DNA of 64,000 bases from Areca catechu (Eukaryota; Streptophyta; Magnoliopsida; Arecales; Arecaceae). The stretch lies in NCBI GenBank assembly GCA_021397845.1, contig CM038046.1:68032021-68096020 (forward strand), given 5' to 3'. This document shows, one piece after another, positions 33,991 to 47,690 of this stretch. Within the stretch, counting starts at the first letter, position 1; each line of letters opens with the position of its first letter. A model generated the notes under the pieces. It did not search any database, was not told where the DNA came from, and saw only the letters and a list, made by a program, of their open reading frames with translations. The translations under genes were made by a program, and so were the position numbers.

Positions 33991-34499
33991 GTTAATGCAT
34001 GCTAGCATGTCCTAATCTATGATGCCATAACCAGCTAGTCTCATTAATTTTGGCATCCATTGTAACAAGGTATTCACCATCTTGTAAAGGAAGATCGTCA
34101 AGATCAACTAGATAGATGTTGCCATGCTTATGTCCAATGAATTTCAGTCCATCATCATTAAGACTAGATACCATGCAAAGTGATGATTCAAAAATAACTT
34201 TAAAACCACTATCACAAAATTGGCTAATGCTAAGTAAATTATGCTTTAAACCTTCCACTAGTAACAATTATCAATAAAAGTAGATGGAGAAATGTGAACT
34301 TTACAAACACCAATGATTTTACCTTTTCCATTATCTCCAAAGGTTACATTCCCCCAATTTAAAGCTTCAAGAGAGGTGAATTGCTTCACATCTCCCATCT
34401 TGTGTCTTGAGCAACCACTATCAAGATATCATATTCTTCTTTTCTCCTTGGTTGCAAGACACACTTACAAAAAAAAGATCATGTTGATAATTAGGTAAC
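33991..34499 (-). pseudogene. SIRE-M protease and GAG-pre-integrase region
   Basis: Protease active site YLDSGCSRH (near 34415-34440), then FTSLEALNWGNVTFGDNGKG, MLLVEGLKHNLLSISQFCDSG and the pre-integrase WLWHHRLGHASMH. Ends at the CHR-B insertion: GCTTGG of the knuckle-to-protease linker is the CAAGC target site on the plus strand. One short frame break near 34270. Confidence 0.85.
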
Positions 34500-34504
34500 C
34501 AAGC

Positions 34505-36162
34505 TGGTGAGGACACCAGGATCAGCCAAAGATTGCAAGGCTCCATTTGGATCTCTGATTAATGTGCTAGGAAGTCTATCATTTTTCAGTTAAGTCTATA
34601 GTCACTTGAGTCCTGTAATAAAGAAATTTTGTCCTATAATAAAATGAGACAATTGAGTCCAATTGAGTCCATTTAGTCAATTGAGTTGAGTCAATTTGTT
34701 TCAGTCCAAGCAAGTTAGTCCCTTTATTTTCAGTACAGTCAAGTGAATTCATTTGAGTCTTGTAATTTTGGATTTCTTTCAGTCAAGATAAGTCCAAGAG
34801 GAGAGTCACTAGACCCCATTCAAGCCACCCCAACACCTATGCCTGGGCCCCATTCATGCTGCCCAAGCCCTAAGCACTTGGCACCCCAGGCTCACATGGA
34901 GTTGGCGCTCCCCCTAGGCCCACATGGAACGGCGCCTCCCAGTCCAAGACCATAATGGATGGCACCCCCAAGTCCCAAGCCCACATGAGTTGGCGCCCCA
35001 ACCCAAGCCCACAAGGAAAAGTCAAACCTCCCAGTCCAACAAGGAGTAAGCAGTCCATGTCCTTTAAGAACTCAAGTCTCCAAGTCTAACAAGGAGTTAC
35101 TTGGAGCCTCCTAATCCCACTCAAACTTTGACAGGAAAAGGACTGGATGAATTTATAAAAACCCCTCCCCTCCTTCCTCTTATAATGATGAATTGTTGAA
35201 TGAAAATTTGAGTATTTTCTTTTACTTCCATGCCTAGTGCATTGACGCTCCACGAGGGAGAGGGTGTGAGGCCCAACCATAGATGCTCCGTGAGGGCGAG
35301 GGTGTGAGACCCAGCCAAACCCAAACTACCAACCAACCAACCTAATCAAGTTCCTTCTTCCTAGCCGTAGGCTGCCCCACATCTTTCTTCTTTCCAAACC
35401 CTAGGCATCCCATCCTTCTTCTAAACTCATGGCCACCTCACCCTTCCATCTTCGAACAATAGACCGACATATCCCTTCATCCAAATCCCTAGGCCACCCA
35501 CCCTTTCTTCCTCCAAAGCCCTAGGCCACCCCTTCCTTCCTCCAATTACCTAGTGTATCCACTCCTCCGGCCGCCCACATTAGAGCCCCGGACATCTTCC
35601 TCCTCCAGGCCACCCCTCCACATCCAGGCAGCCAGCATCAAAGCACCCTCCTTCCTTTCTTTTACTTTCCACTTTCCTTCATATTTTCTTTTACTACTTC
35701 ATAGATCTTTAATCATTAGTGTTTGCAGGATCCCTCTGGTACTATGCCCTGTAGAGGAGGTCCTCTTTGACAACTAAACCGCTAGCCAGGAGCCAAGAGT
35801 TCAACGAAAAATTAGCCTCTTCATCCAGGTGCATCCTTCAAGGTCGAGTGATCCCACTGCTTTCAAGAGAGGAGATCTTCATTGACAGGTATTTCAAACA
35901 TTTCCCATCTCTTAGATCTATTTTGTTGAAGGTAAATCGAGCATGTTCTAATTAGGGTTTCTTAATCCTTGAGAACCTACTTTCTTTCTTTCTTTTGAGG
36001 GATAACTTTTTGGGATTGTAATTTTGATCATCGTAGAAACTCTTTGCATGTTCCTTAACTTGTTTCGGGAATCAAGACACTTTAAAATCTGATATCATAC
36101 TCATATTAATCTGAACTTGTTTTCTTCTTTATGATGATCACTTGCATGCCCTATGTACTGCA
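34505..36162 (+). repeat. CHR-B 5' LTR
   Basis: 1658 bp, TGGTGAGGACACC...ATGTACTGCA. TATA-like TTTATAAAAACC at 35152-35163. Matches 49114-50825 over its full length. Confidence 0.9.
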
Positions 36163-36169
36163 TCAATTT

Positions 36170-36181
36170 TGGTATCAAAGC
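36170..36181 (+). promoter_or_regulatory. CHR-B primer binding site (one change)
   Basis: TGGTATCAAAGC, one mismatch to the initiator Met tRNA complement TGGTATCAGAGC, 7 bp after the LTR. Confidence 0.75.
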
Positions 36182-36235
36182 AGATTTAGGACATGTTCAT
36201 GCATCATACTTTAAAATTTCTGCATGCTGAATTCT

Positions 36236-36620
36236 ACATAGTAGTCTAAACCTAGGACTGATTTTTCATTAAAACCTTCCTGTTTATCATTCATCTTTGC
36301 ATTCCTTATTCACATAATTAGTCCTCTTTACTTCTGCAATTTTATATAAATTTTCAGATATGCAGAAATATAGAAAAATATAAAAAAAATCTGCATGAAC
36401 CCTAAATCTACATTGCTGAAATTTCTGCACACTAGTTCTAAAACCTAGGAATCACTTTCACTAAAACCTTTAGATTAGCCATAATCTTTCCATCCATCAA
36501 TCACATACTTAATCATCTTTAATTTCTGCAATTTTGTCTTAATTTCAGATCAGAGAAAAATACACAAAATTCTTCATGAAACCCAAAAGTTGCATCGCTG
36601 AAATTTCTGCATAACTAGAT
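36236..36620 (+). repeat. diverged ~190 bp tandem repeat in the CHR-B leader
   Basis: Two units and the start of a third: each has a GCTGAAATTTCTGCA-type start, AACCTAGGA(A/C)T, CACTAAAACCTT, TTTCTGCAATTTT and ATTTTCAGAT. Non-coding. Confidence 0.6.
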
Positions 36621-37012
36621 TAGGGCTGAAATTTGTTCGCAATAACACCCTCAAACTTTACTTTTTCTTTGCATTTAATTGACTGATATTAATCTTTGTT
36701 AAATCTGTCATTTACATAAAAAAAAAAAAAAAATAGAAAACAAAAATTTAATTTCTGCATATTTTTCTGGCTTTAGTTTCATGTTGCATATCATGTGTGT
36801 GCATGCATAATTAAACCACTTAAGGACAATTTCACTCTGTCAGATAAGGGAAGGATTTCATCACCTTTCCTTGACCCAAAACAACCACCCTGCATCGAAC
36901 CCAAGCCTAATTAAAACTATGTAGCAACCTAATTGAGCTAGGGACACCAACAGGTCCAGTTCATGGTATTGTGAGAAAGCTAGTGCACTCAATCCTTCAA
37001 TTATTTCTTGAA

Positions 37013-37131
37013 ATTGGTGTCTAGGAAAGGGGTCCAAAGGCAAATACCCTAAGTGGACTTGTGGTTTTTAATTAGGACCCTACGAGAGCAGGGAGAGCCT
37101 CCGACAACCCCATCTCTTACCTGGCCAGTGG
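37013..37131 (+). promoter_or_regulatory. CHR-B copy of the conserved leader module (partial)
   Basis: ATTGGTGTCTAGGAAAGGGG (37013-37032) and TTACCTGGCCAGTGG (37117-37131), in the order seen in the other elements. The central hairpin box is not evident. Confidence 0.6.
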
Positions 37132-37790
37132 AAAGGATAATTGTTGAATTAGTTATAAGTTGAGCTGACTCATTCTACTTGAACTACTAGGTCTAGCAAA
37201 ACCCTAGAATGATGTGTGTGCTTGTTGCAAGACCACTAGATCAGGAGTCCAATTCCATCAATTTTAAACCCAACCCAGTCTGACCATGGAGTCTAATCTT
37301 GAAACCAAACTAAGGGTCGTTACTAAACAGCTTGCCCAACTGAACCATAGGTTTACCCAAATGTAGACCAGGGTAGGAAACCTAGCAAGAACCCATGATA
37401 CACGTATTGAGCCTAAACTTGAGATACCATGTCCCCCACCTCCCAACCCTAGGAGAGCCCCATGCCATGACCCAATCTAGAAGCCTAATTAGAAGAGACC
37501 TAATCATAATTTCATGGACCAGGATGAGAGAGCCATTAGGAACATTAGGTTAGAAGCACCTACATTTGGTGGCAGTCTTGATCCTAAAGCTTACATTGAT
37601 TGGAAAGGAGATATGGACCAATACTTTGAATGGGATGAGATGACAAAAGAGAGAAAATATAAGTTTTCCAAACTCAAGTTAGTTCACCAGGCTAGAATAC
37701 ACTGGGGCAATGTTGAAAGGATGACAAGATAAAGAGGAGACATACCCATGACTACCTGGAGAGCCATGAAGAAAAAGATTAAGGAAAGGT

Positions 37791-40215
37791 TGAAAAGGAT
37801 ATGTCCTACAAGCCAATCTATGTTGTATCTCCCAAACCATTGTAATTAACAAAAAATTCTAATAAAGGCAATATTTTTCATCATACGCTGTGTTTATTAT
37901 TATATGATGAACCCCATAGATTAGGGCTATGATTTTAGGGTTATGATGAGATCATACCAGTAAGACCTAAAGTCTTAAAACCTTAATCTAAAATATTTCT
38001 AGTCAAAGGAACCCTGAGTAGGGGATCAGGGTTTTCGGGTAAGACTAGCACATCCCATGTATACTGGAGAGGGTGATTGCTCTCACAATCACTTGTGTAT
38101 GACACTAATACTGGGATGTGGGTGCTCATTGGAGAATGAGTTCACTGATATGATCCAACTTGAGAACATCTAATGGAGTCTTAGATACATGTCAATAGAA
38201 GGTTCTCATAGTGGGAGTGGTACAAGTAATCCTTTGACCTGAGACTGCCATAAGTACCTTATGTACATGAACCCATGCTTTGGTTCAATCCTAATCCTGA
38301 CACTAAGTCATGCACAGGATTGATACTGGCAATGGTGAATTGGATATGAAGGTAATGAGTAGGTCAACAAGGAATCGATCACTCTTAGTAAGAGGAGATT
38401 GCATCCAGCTAGTTAACAATTGGATGATGATTCAGGGAATCTTTGATCAAAGTAAAGATATTAGAGATGGTTTCTAATATCAAGATAATTGAATCATCAA
38501 TATAAGATTGAGCTAGAAATAAATATAATATTGGATTTGACATATATCCATATCCATAGTTATATTTTGGGTGCAGGCTGATCGAAAGATTTAATTATAC
38601 GGTAACTCTCTACTGAAAGGTAGTTTTGGTATTTCATCAGAATTTTCATATATTCCAGGTAGACATGACACGTTGCTAGACGTCAATCTTGTCTTGTGGG
38701 TTGATCAAATTTAAAGATCACTTATTAGGAAGAGTCCTAATTGATCAAGTCGGGTAAGCCCGGTTTGACCTAAATCGATTAGAAAGAGTTCTAATCAAAT
38801 TAGGTCAACTTGTATTCGAACCCACTGCTGGCTAGATGTGGAACCCAATGGGTCACACACTTAAGAGGATTGATCAAGAGTTTAATTAGTAATTAAATCA
38901 TCTTTGTAGGATAACACTCTAGCAGGTGTTGCAAACCCTAGCTTCTATTCGAATTGGATTTGAATTAGGATTCCAGATTGGTTCAATTCAGGTTCTAATT
39001 GGATCTAATTAGAACCTAATTGAGTTTAAAGGGATTATGGCTAACCCTATTGGCTAGCCATGTAACTAGGCTAGCCTCCCCACCCGCCCCTTTGCATTTT
39101 CATGCCAAAATGCCAAGAATCCATGCGCTTATGGACTCTTGGCGTGCCATTTGGAGGAGTCCATGGGCGCATGGACTCTTGGCGCGCCCACTTAATTCTC
39201 CGATGAATTAAGTTGGGGCGGCTTCCTTTCTCACTATTAGCGCCTCACATGTGTCCCCTTGGATGGGAATCCAATGGTTGGAAAATTTTTGAGAAAGACA
39301 AAAGGCGCAGACTCTTCCCGGTTGCACGAAATAACGTCTCTTCGAAGATCGAAACATCGCGACTCCCTTCTTCTGAAATTTCACGACTTTTCTTTTAGGA
39401 AAAGCCATGAGTTTTAATCTGGAAGGTCGTGAGAAGGAGGGAAGGGGCGTGAGAAAATGAGAAGGGCATGAGATTGGTTTTTACGGAGAGGTGTGTGGGC
39501 GCCTCTCTGAAATCTATTTAATGGGTCAGGAAAAATCAGAACGGGTGATCTGAGATTTTTCTTCTTCCTCTCCAAAAGACTCCTTCCCTCTTTTCTTGTT
39601 TTGCATTATTTCTTTTACAGAGGACTCCTCTGTCGAAACTCTGTTGCTGAACAAGAATAAAAGAGAAGGTCTCCGATGGTAAAGGAAAGAAGGAGTTCTG
39701 ATTTTATTTCCTTTCTTTCTTACATTAAGACATTCATGTCTTAATTTCTTCTCCAATTTAAGACAAGCCTAAATCCTCTTAGGACAAGGTCTTATCTCTA
39801 AGACAACGGTGTCTTAGAGGGTCAAAGTCTTAGTGAAAGGAGGAGAAGAGATCAAAGAAAGGGAGGCAACCTCTTTTGTGGATGAATTCCAGCCATAATC
39901 CGAGCAATTGAGTTCTAGGAAGAAGAACTCAATAGGAGGAACCATTTAAAAGAAGATAGTGTTTCTTGATCATTGCTCTATGTGGATCACCATCGGAGGG
40001 CAGACACCTGGACGCCTGGTGAATTCAGTTAGCCCCTTCAACTTCAAGTTTGTTGGAATAAGCGATTACAGGTTGGTACCCTAATCATAATTTGCATAGA
40101 TATGCTTGTTATATGTTCTAGTCTTATTTAAGGAGTTCCTGGTTTAGGGTTTTTGGTGTGAATTTAGTTTCATTTTTGAAATTTTACTTTCGCTGCGTTG
40201 CACCGGAACCCTACA
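37791..40215 (+). repeat. Angela-2 5' LTR
   Basis: 2425 bp. U3 hairpins at 39113-39142 (CCAAGAATCCAT / ATGGACTCTTGG, one mismatch) and 39157-39178 (GAGTCCATG / CATGGACTC). TATA-like TCTATTTAATGG at 39512. It has about 55 bp near 39880-39937 that the 3' LTR lacks. Confidence 0.93.
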
Positions 40216-40216
40216 G

Positions 40217-40229
40217 TGGTATCAGAGCC
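40217..40229 (+). promoter_or_regulatory. Angela-2 primer binding site
   Basis: TGGTATCAGAGCC, one base after the LTR; tRNA-iMet complement. Confidence 0.85.
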
Positions 40230-41379
40230 ACCTTAATTAGGACTATAATCTACGATAGTTTGTGTGTTACATATTAAGATTTTTTAAATCCTAATATGCT
40301 ATTACGCTTAGCATATTTTTTTTGATTGCATATATGTTTTGATGTATGCCACTAGTTAGGGTTTTTCACTCAAACCCTAATTATTATAGAGATATGATTA
40401 GTTTTGAAGTCATCATACTGAAATAAGGTTGCCTTGGCATAATGGTGGATCCATTATGTGGTAAATGGTTATCCTAGTATGATGACACACTTAGCACATA
40501 TTTGTTTATTAGAGTGATATGATTGTGATATGTTCTATAAGAATGTGCTGGCAATTTTATAAACCCTCCTCTTAAAAAATTATATTAAGTCATAGTATAT
40601 TTAACTAATAAGCATCACTAGTCATGATGTACAATTGATCATTCGGTGTCTAGAAAGGTGGTTCTGGGAAAGTAAAGAGAATTATGGTTTTTAATTGGTT
40701 CCATTGACTGACCTGGCCAATTTTTATTGGAGTCTAGGAAAGCAACGGGGGGACTCCCACATCTCTTCCACTTGCCTGGCCAATTTGATTATATTTAAAT
40801 CTTGACTAAAATGCTTAGTGTTAAAAATACTATATATTGGCCTTCCTTCATGCTGGATCATTATTGTGTTATGAACCACATTAGGTTTGTTGTGTTATCT
40901 GCAAGACCTAATATGGTGATTGGCATAATACTAGTCTAGTGCACAGATATGCTTACAGTATATTCAGTATAATGCCTTGTTGTGTTATCTACAAGGGCAT
41001 TATATTTGAGTACTGACTGTATAGAAATGAAAGGGTCTTGACTTAACTAGAACATTATGGTTTGTTGTGTTTTTCTGCAAGACTAATAATGTTCTAAAAG
41101 CCAAGTTATTTTTGACAATTATATGAGATATAATTGGAAGAGTTTCCTACCTTTGAGCTTATAAAAGATTTGTTGTGTTTTCTGCAAAATCTTTTGTAAG
41201 TTATTAGGATCTCAATCTCACTAAGAAAAATCGATCAGGGTTCTTCTCGATTATCATAGTGAGGGCTATGATTTTTGATAAAATAGTGGGAGACATAATT
41301 AAATTGAAGACCTAATTTAATTATTAAAGTCATTTCATGGTTGTTTTCTTATGTATTGTTCTTTAATAAATGTAGATAA
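40230..41379 (+). other. Angela-2 leader with conserved module
   Basis: Non-coding. Box 1 CGGTGTCTAGAAAGGTGG (40644), box 2 ACCTGGCCAATT...ATTGGAGTCTAGGAAAG (40711-40742), box 3 TGCCTGGCCAATTT (40774-40787). The TTGTTGTGTT(A/T)TCTGCAAG motif recurs four times (40890-41190). Confidence 0.75.
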
Positions 41380-44300
41380 ATGGCATCTTCATTATCACTG
41401 CGAAGTATCATAGATACCAACAAACTGACTTGTCCAAACTATGTGGACTGGTTGAGAAATTTAAAGATTGTGCTGAGTCCAGAAAAACTTTCTTATATTC
41501 TTGATACCCTAGTCTTAATCCACTAGGGGATGATGCCACACAGGAAGATATGTCCACATACAAAATATGGCAGAATGACTCCCTCACTATCAAGTGTATC
41601 ATACTGGCCTCTTTGACCAATGAGTTGCAGAGACAGCATGAAAGCATGGATACTCAATCCATAATGCTTAATTTAAAAGAGCTTTATGGAGAACAAAGCA
41701 GAACTGCTAGATACGAAATATCTAAGCAGTTATTCCGTGCTAGGATGATAGAGGGAACATCCGTTCAGGATCATATTCTGAAGGTAATTGACTTAATCAC
41801 CAGATTGGGTCAATTAGGTTTTATCATGGATGGGGAGTTGAATCAGGATTTAATCCTGCAATCACTCCCGGAGTCATTTTCACAGTTTGTCTTGAATTAT
41901 CACATGAACAAACTGAACACTTCCTTGCCTGAGCTGTTAAATATGTTAAAAACAGTGGAGAGCCACGTTAAGAAAGAAAAGGCTCCACTTCTTCTTGTTG
42001 ATAAAACCAATAAGAAAAAATCAGGCAAAAAGGGTTTTAATAGGAGGCTAAACCCTAAGAGTGGCATCAATAAGAATAAGAAAGGACAGAAGGCCTCCAA
42101 ATAGTCGACCTGTTTCTTTTGCGGCAAAGCGGGACATTGGAAAAGGAATTGCAAGGCTTACCTTGCAACTGTGAAGCCTGGTGCATCAGATGCGCCAAAA
42201 GGTATGTATGATATACATGCTATATTGACATTAAATTCATCTATATCAAATACTTGGGTATTGGATACCGCTTGTGGTTACAATATATACAAATCTTTGC
42301 AGGACCTCCATAGATTTGCAGGACCTCCACAAGCTTAAAGTATTGAAGGAAGGTGACTTCAATCTCTATGGTGCTAGTGGTGATATCATCCAAGCAGAAG
42401 CTGTAGGGACCTATATTCTGAAGTTGCCTTCAGTGAAGATCTTGGAGTTAGAAAATTGTTACTATATGCCTAAGATTATTAGGAACATTATATCTATTCC
42501 TTTGTTATTAAAACAAGGATATGTAATGGATGTAACGAGCACTGGTTGCTCGATAATGTTGTCTAATAAAATTATTTGTTTTGGCATATTTAGTAATGGG
42601 CTCTTAACTGTTTCTTCCAATGATAGTGTTTTTCATGTCAATAATAAAAGAAAAAGAGAAGACTTTAATGATACTTTACTTTGGCATCATCGACTTGGTC
42701 ATGTTAATGAGTCTAGGATAAGCAAGTTATACAAGGAAAAATTCCTTGATCCTTATGAGTATGAATCATTAGGAACTTGCGAATCATGTCTCATGGGTAA
42801 GATGACCAAGACTCCATTTACTGGACATGGAGAAAGGTCAATTGAGTTATTAGGACTTATACATACTGATGTATGTGGTCCAATGACAACTCAGGCCAGA
42901 GGTGGATACTCATATTTTATCACTTTTACAGATGATTTATCTAGGTTTGGATATGTGTATCTTATGAAATATAAATATGAAGCCTTTGATAAATTTAAGG
43001 AGTATCAAAATATGGTCGAAAAACAAACCGGGAAAAGTATTAAAGTTCTTCATTCTGATCGAGGAGGAGAATACTTATCCATGGAGTTTTTAGACTATCT
43101 TAAAGTTAATGGAATTCTTTCTGAATGGACCCCTCCTTATACTCCACAGCTAAATGGTATAGCTGAAAGGAGGAATCATACCTTATTAGATATGGTACGA
43201 TCCATGATGTGCTTCACAAATTTATCCATTTCCTTCTGGTGTCATGCACTAGAAACTGCTATTTACATTCTGAACAAGGTACCTTCTAAATTCGTTGTTA
43301 GTACTCCATATGAAATTTGGAGTGGAAAGAAACTGTATCTTAAATATTTTAAGGTATGGGGATGTCCAGCTTATATTAAAAGAAATTTTGGACATAAGTT
43401 GGAACCTAGAGCGGATAAATGTCTATTTGTAGGATATCCTAGAGAGGGTAGAGGATATCTGTTTTACCATCCTACTGAACAAAAGATTTTTGTTAGCAGG
43501 CATGCCACTTTTCTAGAAAAAGAGTTCATTTTAGAAAAGGGCAATGGTAGAACTGTTGAACTTGGAGAAGTATAAGAAATACAGATAGACAGTTCTCAAC
43601 CATTAGAACATATAATTATGACAGAACCAGAACACAAAACTCCTCTCCATAGGTCTGATAGAGTGCCACGGACACCTGAGAGGTATGGGTTTATTATTGA
43701 AAATAATGAAGCCCAAGTCATTCAAAATGATGAACCTCTGACCTATACGGAAGCTATCTTGAGTACTGATTCAGATAGATGGCAAGAAGCCATGGAATCC
43801 GAGATAGACTCTATGTATGTAAACCAAGTATGGTCTTTGGTCGATGCACCAGAGGGTGTTAATCCTATTGGGTGCAAATGGGTCTATAAGAAAAAGATTG
43901 GGGCTGATGGCCAAGTTGAAACCTATAAAGCCAGATTAGTGGCAAAAGGTTTTAGACAAAAATAGCGAATTGATTATGATGAAACATTCTCACCTGTTGC
44001 CATGCTCAAATCAATTTGGATTTTACTTGCTATAGCAGCGTACCACGATTATGAGATCTGGCAGATGGATGTGAAGAATGCATTCCTCAATGATTTCCTT
44101 GAGGAAGAAGTCTACATGTCACAGCTAGAAGGTTTTATTTCAAAGAATAAACCTAATCAAGTATGCAAGCTAAAGAAATCCATTTATGGATTAAAGCAAG
44201 CTTCCATGAGTTGGAACATCCGCTTTGATGAAACTATTAAAAGGTTTGGTTTTATCAAAAATGTGGATGAACCCTGTGTTTATAAGAAGACTAGTGGGAG

Positions 44301-45306
44301 TGCCATAGTCTTCTTGGTTCTGTATGTAGATGACATACTCCTCATTGGGAATGATGTCCCAATGTTACAATCAGTCAAGATTTGGCTATCAAACCAGTTT
44401 TCCATGAAAGATTTGGGAGAAGCATCCTATTTACTAGGTATTAAGATCTTTAGAGATAGATCTAAGAGGATGCTAGGTTTATCCCAATCTAGGTACATTG
44501 ACTTAGTGCTGAAAAGATTCAGCATGGATAGAAGTAAAAGAGGTTATCTTCCTATGAGTCAAGGTATACATCTTTCTAAAAAGATGTCTCCTAAGACACC
44601 TGAAGAAAGAAATAGAATGAATTCTATACCTTATGCTTCGGCAATAGGGTCCATAATGTATGCCATGCTATGTACCAGGCCTGATGTGGCATATGCTTTA
44701 GGCATTGTCAGTAGGTTTCAGGCTGATCTAGGAGAGGATCATTGGAAAGCAGTTAAAAATATTCTTAAGTACCTGAGAAGGACTAAGGATATTTTTCTGG
44801 ATTATGGTGGTTCTGATCTTAAACTAGAAGCTTATTTTGATTCTAGTTTTCAATCAGACCTTGATAATAGCAAATCCATTTCGGGATATGTTTTTACCCT
44901 AAATGGTGGAGCAGTGAGTTGGAAGAGTACCAAGCAGCAGACTGTAGCTGACTCAACCACAGAGGCAGAATACATAGAAGTCAGTGAAGCTGCCAAGGAA
45001 GTAGTCTGGATGAAGTTCATCATAGAGTTGGGTGTTGTTCCTGAGATTGAAAACCCAGTGCCACTTTACTGTGACAACACTGGAGCTGTTGCTCAAGCTA
45101 AGGAACCAAGAGCTCATCATAAGTCCAAGCACATTCTGAGACGCTTCCATCTCGTTCGAGAAATAGTAGAGAGACAAGATATCTACATAAATAGAGTTGA
45201 TACAAAGAACAATATAGCAAACCCGTTCACTAAGGCTCTACCACAGCGAGAGTTTGATCGCCACCTCGAGTGTATGGGATTAAGATTTAAAGGCGATTGG
45301 TGTTAG
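41380..45306 (+). pseudogene. Angela-2 gag-pol
   Basis: ATG 41380 (MASSLSLRSIID). A frameshift near 41515 precedes the main gag frame. Then TAG 42102-42104, zinc knuckle CFFCGKAGHWKRNC, protease WVLDTACGYNI. A 19 bp duplication (42297-42334) shifts the frame by one. From 42274 to 45306 there is one frame with only two stops (TAA 43573, TAG 43963): pre-integrase LLWHHRLGH, integrase TDVCGPM / SDRGGEY / IAERRNHT, reverse transcriptase with LYVDDILLIG (44322-44333, intact), RNase H with CDNTGAVAQAKE, pol end ANPFTKALPQ. Five lesions in all, so inactive, but among the best-preserved pol sequences here. Confidence 0.94.
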
Positions 45307-45320
45307 TGCAAGTGGGAGAT

Positions 45321-47690
45321 TGAAAGGGATATGCCCTACAAGCCAATCTATGTTGTATCTTCCAAACCATTGTAATTGAAAAAAATTTCTAATAAAGGCA
45401 TTATTTTTCATCATACGCTGTGTTTATTATTATATGATGAACCCCATAGATTAGGGCTATGATTTTAGGATTATGATGAGATCATACCAGTGAGACCTAA
45501 AGTCTTAAAACCTTAATCTAAAATATTCCTAGTCAAAGGAACCCTGAGTAGGGGATCAGGGTTTTCGGGTAAGACTAGCACATCCCATGTATACTGGAGA
45601 GGGTGACTGCTCTCACAGTCACTTGTGTATGACACTAATACTGGGATGTGGGTGCTCATTGGAGAATGAGTTTACTGATATGATCCAACTTGAGAACATC
45701 TAATGGAGTCTTAGCTACATGTCAATAGAAGGTTCTCATAGTGGGAGTGGTACAAGTAATCCTTTGACCTGAGACTGCCATAAGTACCTTATGTACATGA
45801 ACCCATGCTTTGGTTCAATCCTAATCATGACACTAAGTCATGCACAGGATTGATACTGGGAATGGTGAATTGGATATGAAGGTAATGAGTAGGTCAACAA
45901 GGAATCGATCACTCTTAGTAAGAGGAGATTGCATCCAGCTAGTTAACAATCGGATGATGATTCAAGGAATCTTTGATCAAAGTAAAGATATTAGAGATGG
46001 TTTCTAATATCAAGATAATTGAATCATCAATATAAGATTGAGCTAGAAATAAATATAATATTGGATTTGACATATATCCATATCCATAGTTATATTTTGG
46101 GTGCAGGCTGATTGAAAGATTTAATTGTACGGTAACTCTCTACTGAAGGATAGTTTTGGTATTTCACCAGAATTTCCATATCTTCCGAGTAGACATGACA
46201 CGTTGCTAGACATCAATCTTGTCTTGTGGGTTGATCAAATTTAAAGATCACTTATTAGGAAGTCCTAATTGATCAAGTCGGGTAAGCCCGGTTTGACCTA
46301 AATCGATTAGAAAGAGTTCTAATCAAATTATGTCAACTTGTATTCGAATCCACTGCTGGCTAGATGTGGAACCCAATGGGTCACACACTTAAGAGGATTG
46401 ATCAAAAGTTTAATTTGTAATTAAATCATCTTTGTAGGATAACACTCTAGCAGGTATTGCAAACCCTAGCTTCTATTCGAATTGGATTCGAATTAGGGTT
46501 CCGGATTGGTTCAATTCAGGTTCTAATTGGATCAAATTAGAACCTAATTGAGTTTATAGGGATTATGGCTAACCCTATTGGCTAGCCATGTAACTAGGCT
46601 AGCCTCCCCACCCGCCCCTTAGCATTTTCACGCCAAAATGCCAAGAGTCCATGCGCTTATGGACTCTTGGTGCGCCATTTGGAGGAGTCCATGGGCGCAT
46701 GGACTCTTGGCGCGCCCACTTAATTCTCCGATGAATTAAGTTGGGGAAGCTTCCTTTCTCACTATTAGCGCCTCACATGTGTCCCCTTGGATGGGAATCC
46801 AATGGTTGGAAAATTTTTGAGAAAGACAAAAGGCGCAGACTCTTCCCGGTTGTGCGAAATAACGTCTCTTTGGAGACCGAAACATCGCGACTCCCTTCTT
46901 CTGAAATTTCACGACTTTTCTTTTAGAAAAAGCCGTGAGTTTTAATCTGGAAGGTCGTAAGAAGGAGGGAAGGGGCATGAGAAAATGAGAAGGGCGTGAG
47001 ATGGGTTTTTACGGAGAGGTGTGTGGGCGCCTCTCTGAAATCTATTTTATGGGTCAGGAAAAATCAGAACGGGTGATCTGAGATTTTTCTTCTTCCTCTC
47101 CAAAAGACTCCTTCCCTCTTTTCTTGTTTTACATTGTTTCCTTTACAGAGGACTCCTCTATCGAAACTCTGTTGCTGAACAAGAATAAAAGAGAAGGTCT
47201 CCGATGGTAAAGGAAAGAAGGAGTTCTGATTTTATTTCCTTTCTTTCTTACATTAAGACATTCATGTCTTAATTTCTTCTCCAATTTAAGACAAGCCTAA
47301 ATCCTCTTAGTACAAGGTCTTATCTCTAAGACAACGGTGTCTTAGAGGGTCAAAATCTTAGTGGAAGGAGGAGAAGAGATCAAAGAAAGGGAGGCAACCT
47401 CTTTTAATAGGAGGAACCATTGAAAAGAAGATAATGTTTCTTGATCATTGCTCTGTGTGGATCACCATCGGAGGGCGGACACCTGGACGCCTGGTGAATT
47501 CAGTTAGCCCCTTCAACTTCAAGTTTGTTGGAATAAGCGATTACAGGTTGGTACCCTAATCCTAATTTGCATAGATATGCTTGTTATATGTTCTAGTCTT
47601 ATTTAAGGAGTTCCTGGTTTAGGGTTTTTGGTGTAAATTTAGTTTCATTTTTGAAATTACACTTCCGCTGCGTTGCACCGGAACCCTACA
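45321..47690 (+). repeat. Angela-2 3' LTR
   Basis: 2370 bp, directly preceded by the purine tract AAGTGGGAGAT (45310-45320). Hairpins at 46641-46670 (CCAAGAGTCCAT / ATGGACTCTTGG, perfect 12 bp arms) and 46685-46706. Confidence 0.93.

Larger units (their letters stand above)
37791..47690 (+). mobile_element. Angela-2: Ty1/copia Angela-type element
   Basis: 5' LTR 37791-40215, primer site 40217-40229, leader, gag-pol 41380-45306, purine tract, 3' LTR 45321-47690. Exact target duplication AAGGT at 37786-37790 and 47691-47695, inside CHR-B gag. The two LTRs look nearly identical by eye, so this is probably among the youngest insertions here. Confidence 0.95.

Noticed and set aside
39020..39408. 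Small ORFs repeated at 46736-46978
   Set aside because: They lie at the same place in both Angela-2 LTRs, over the U3 hairpins; not genes.
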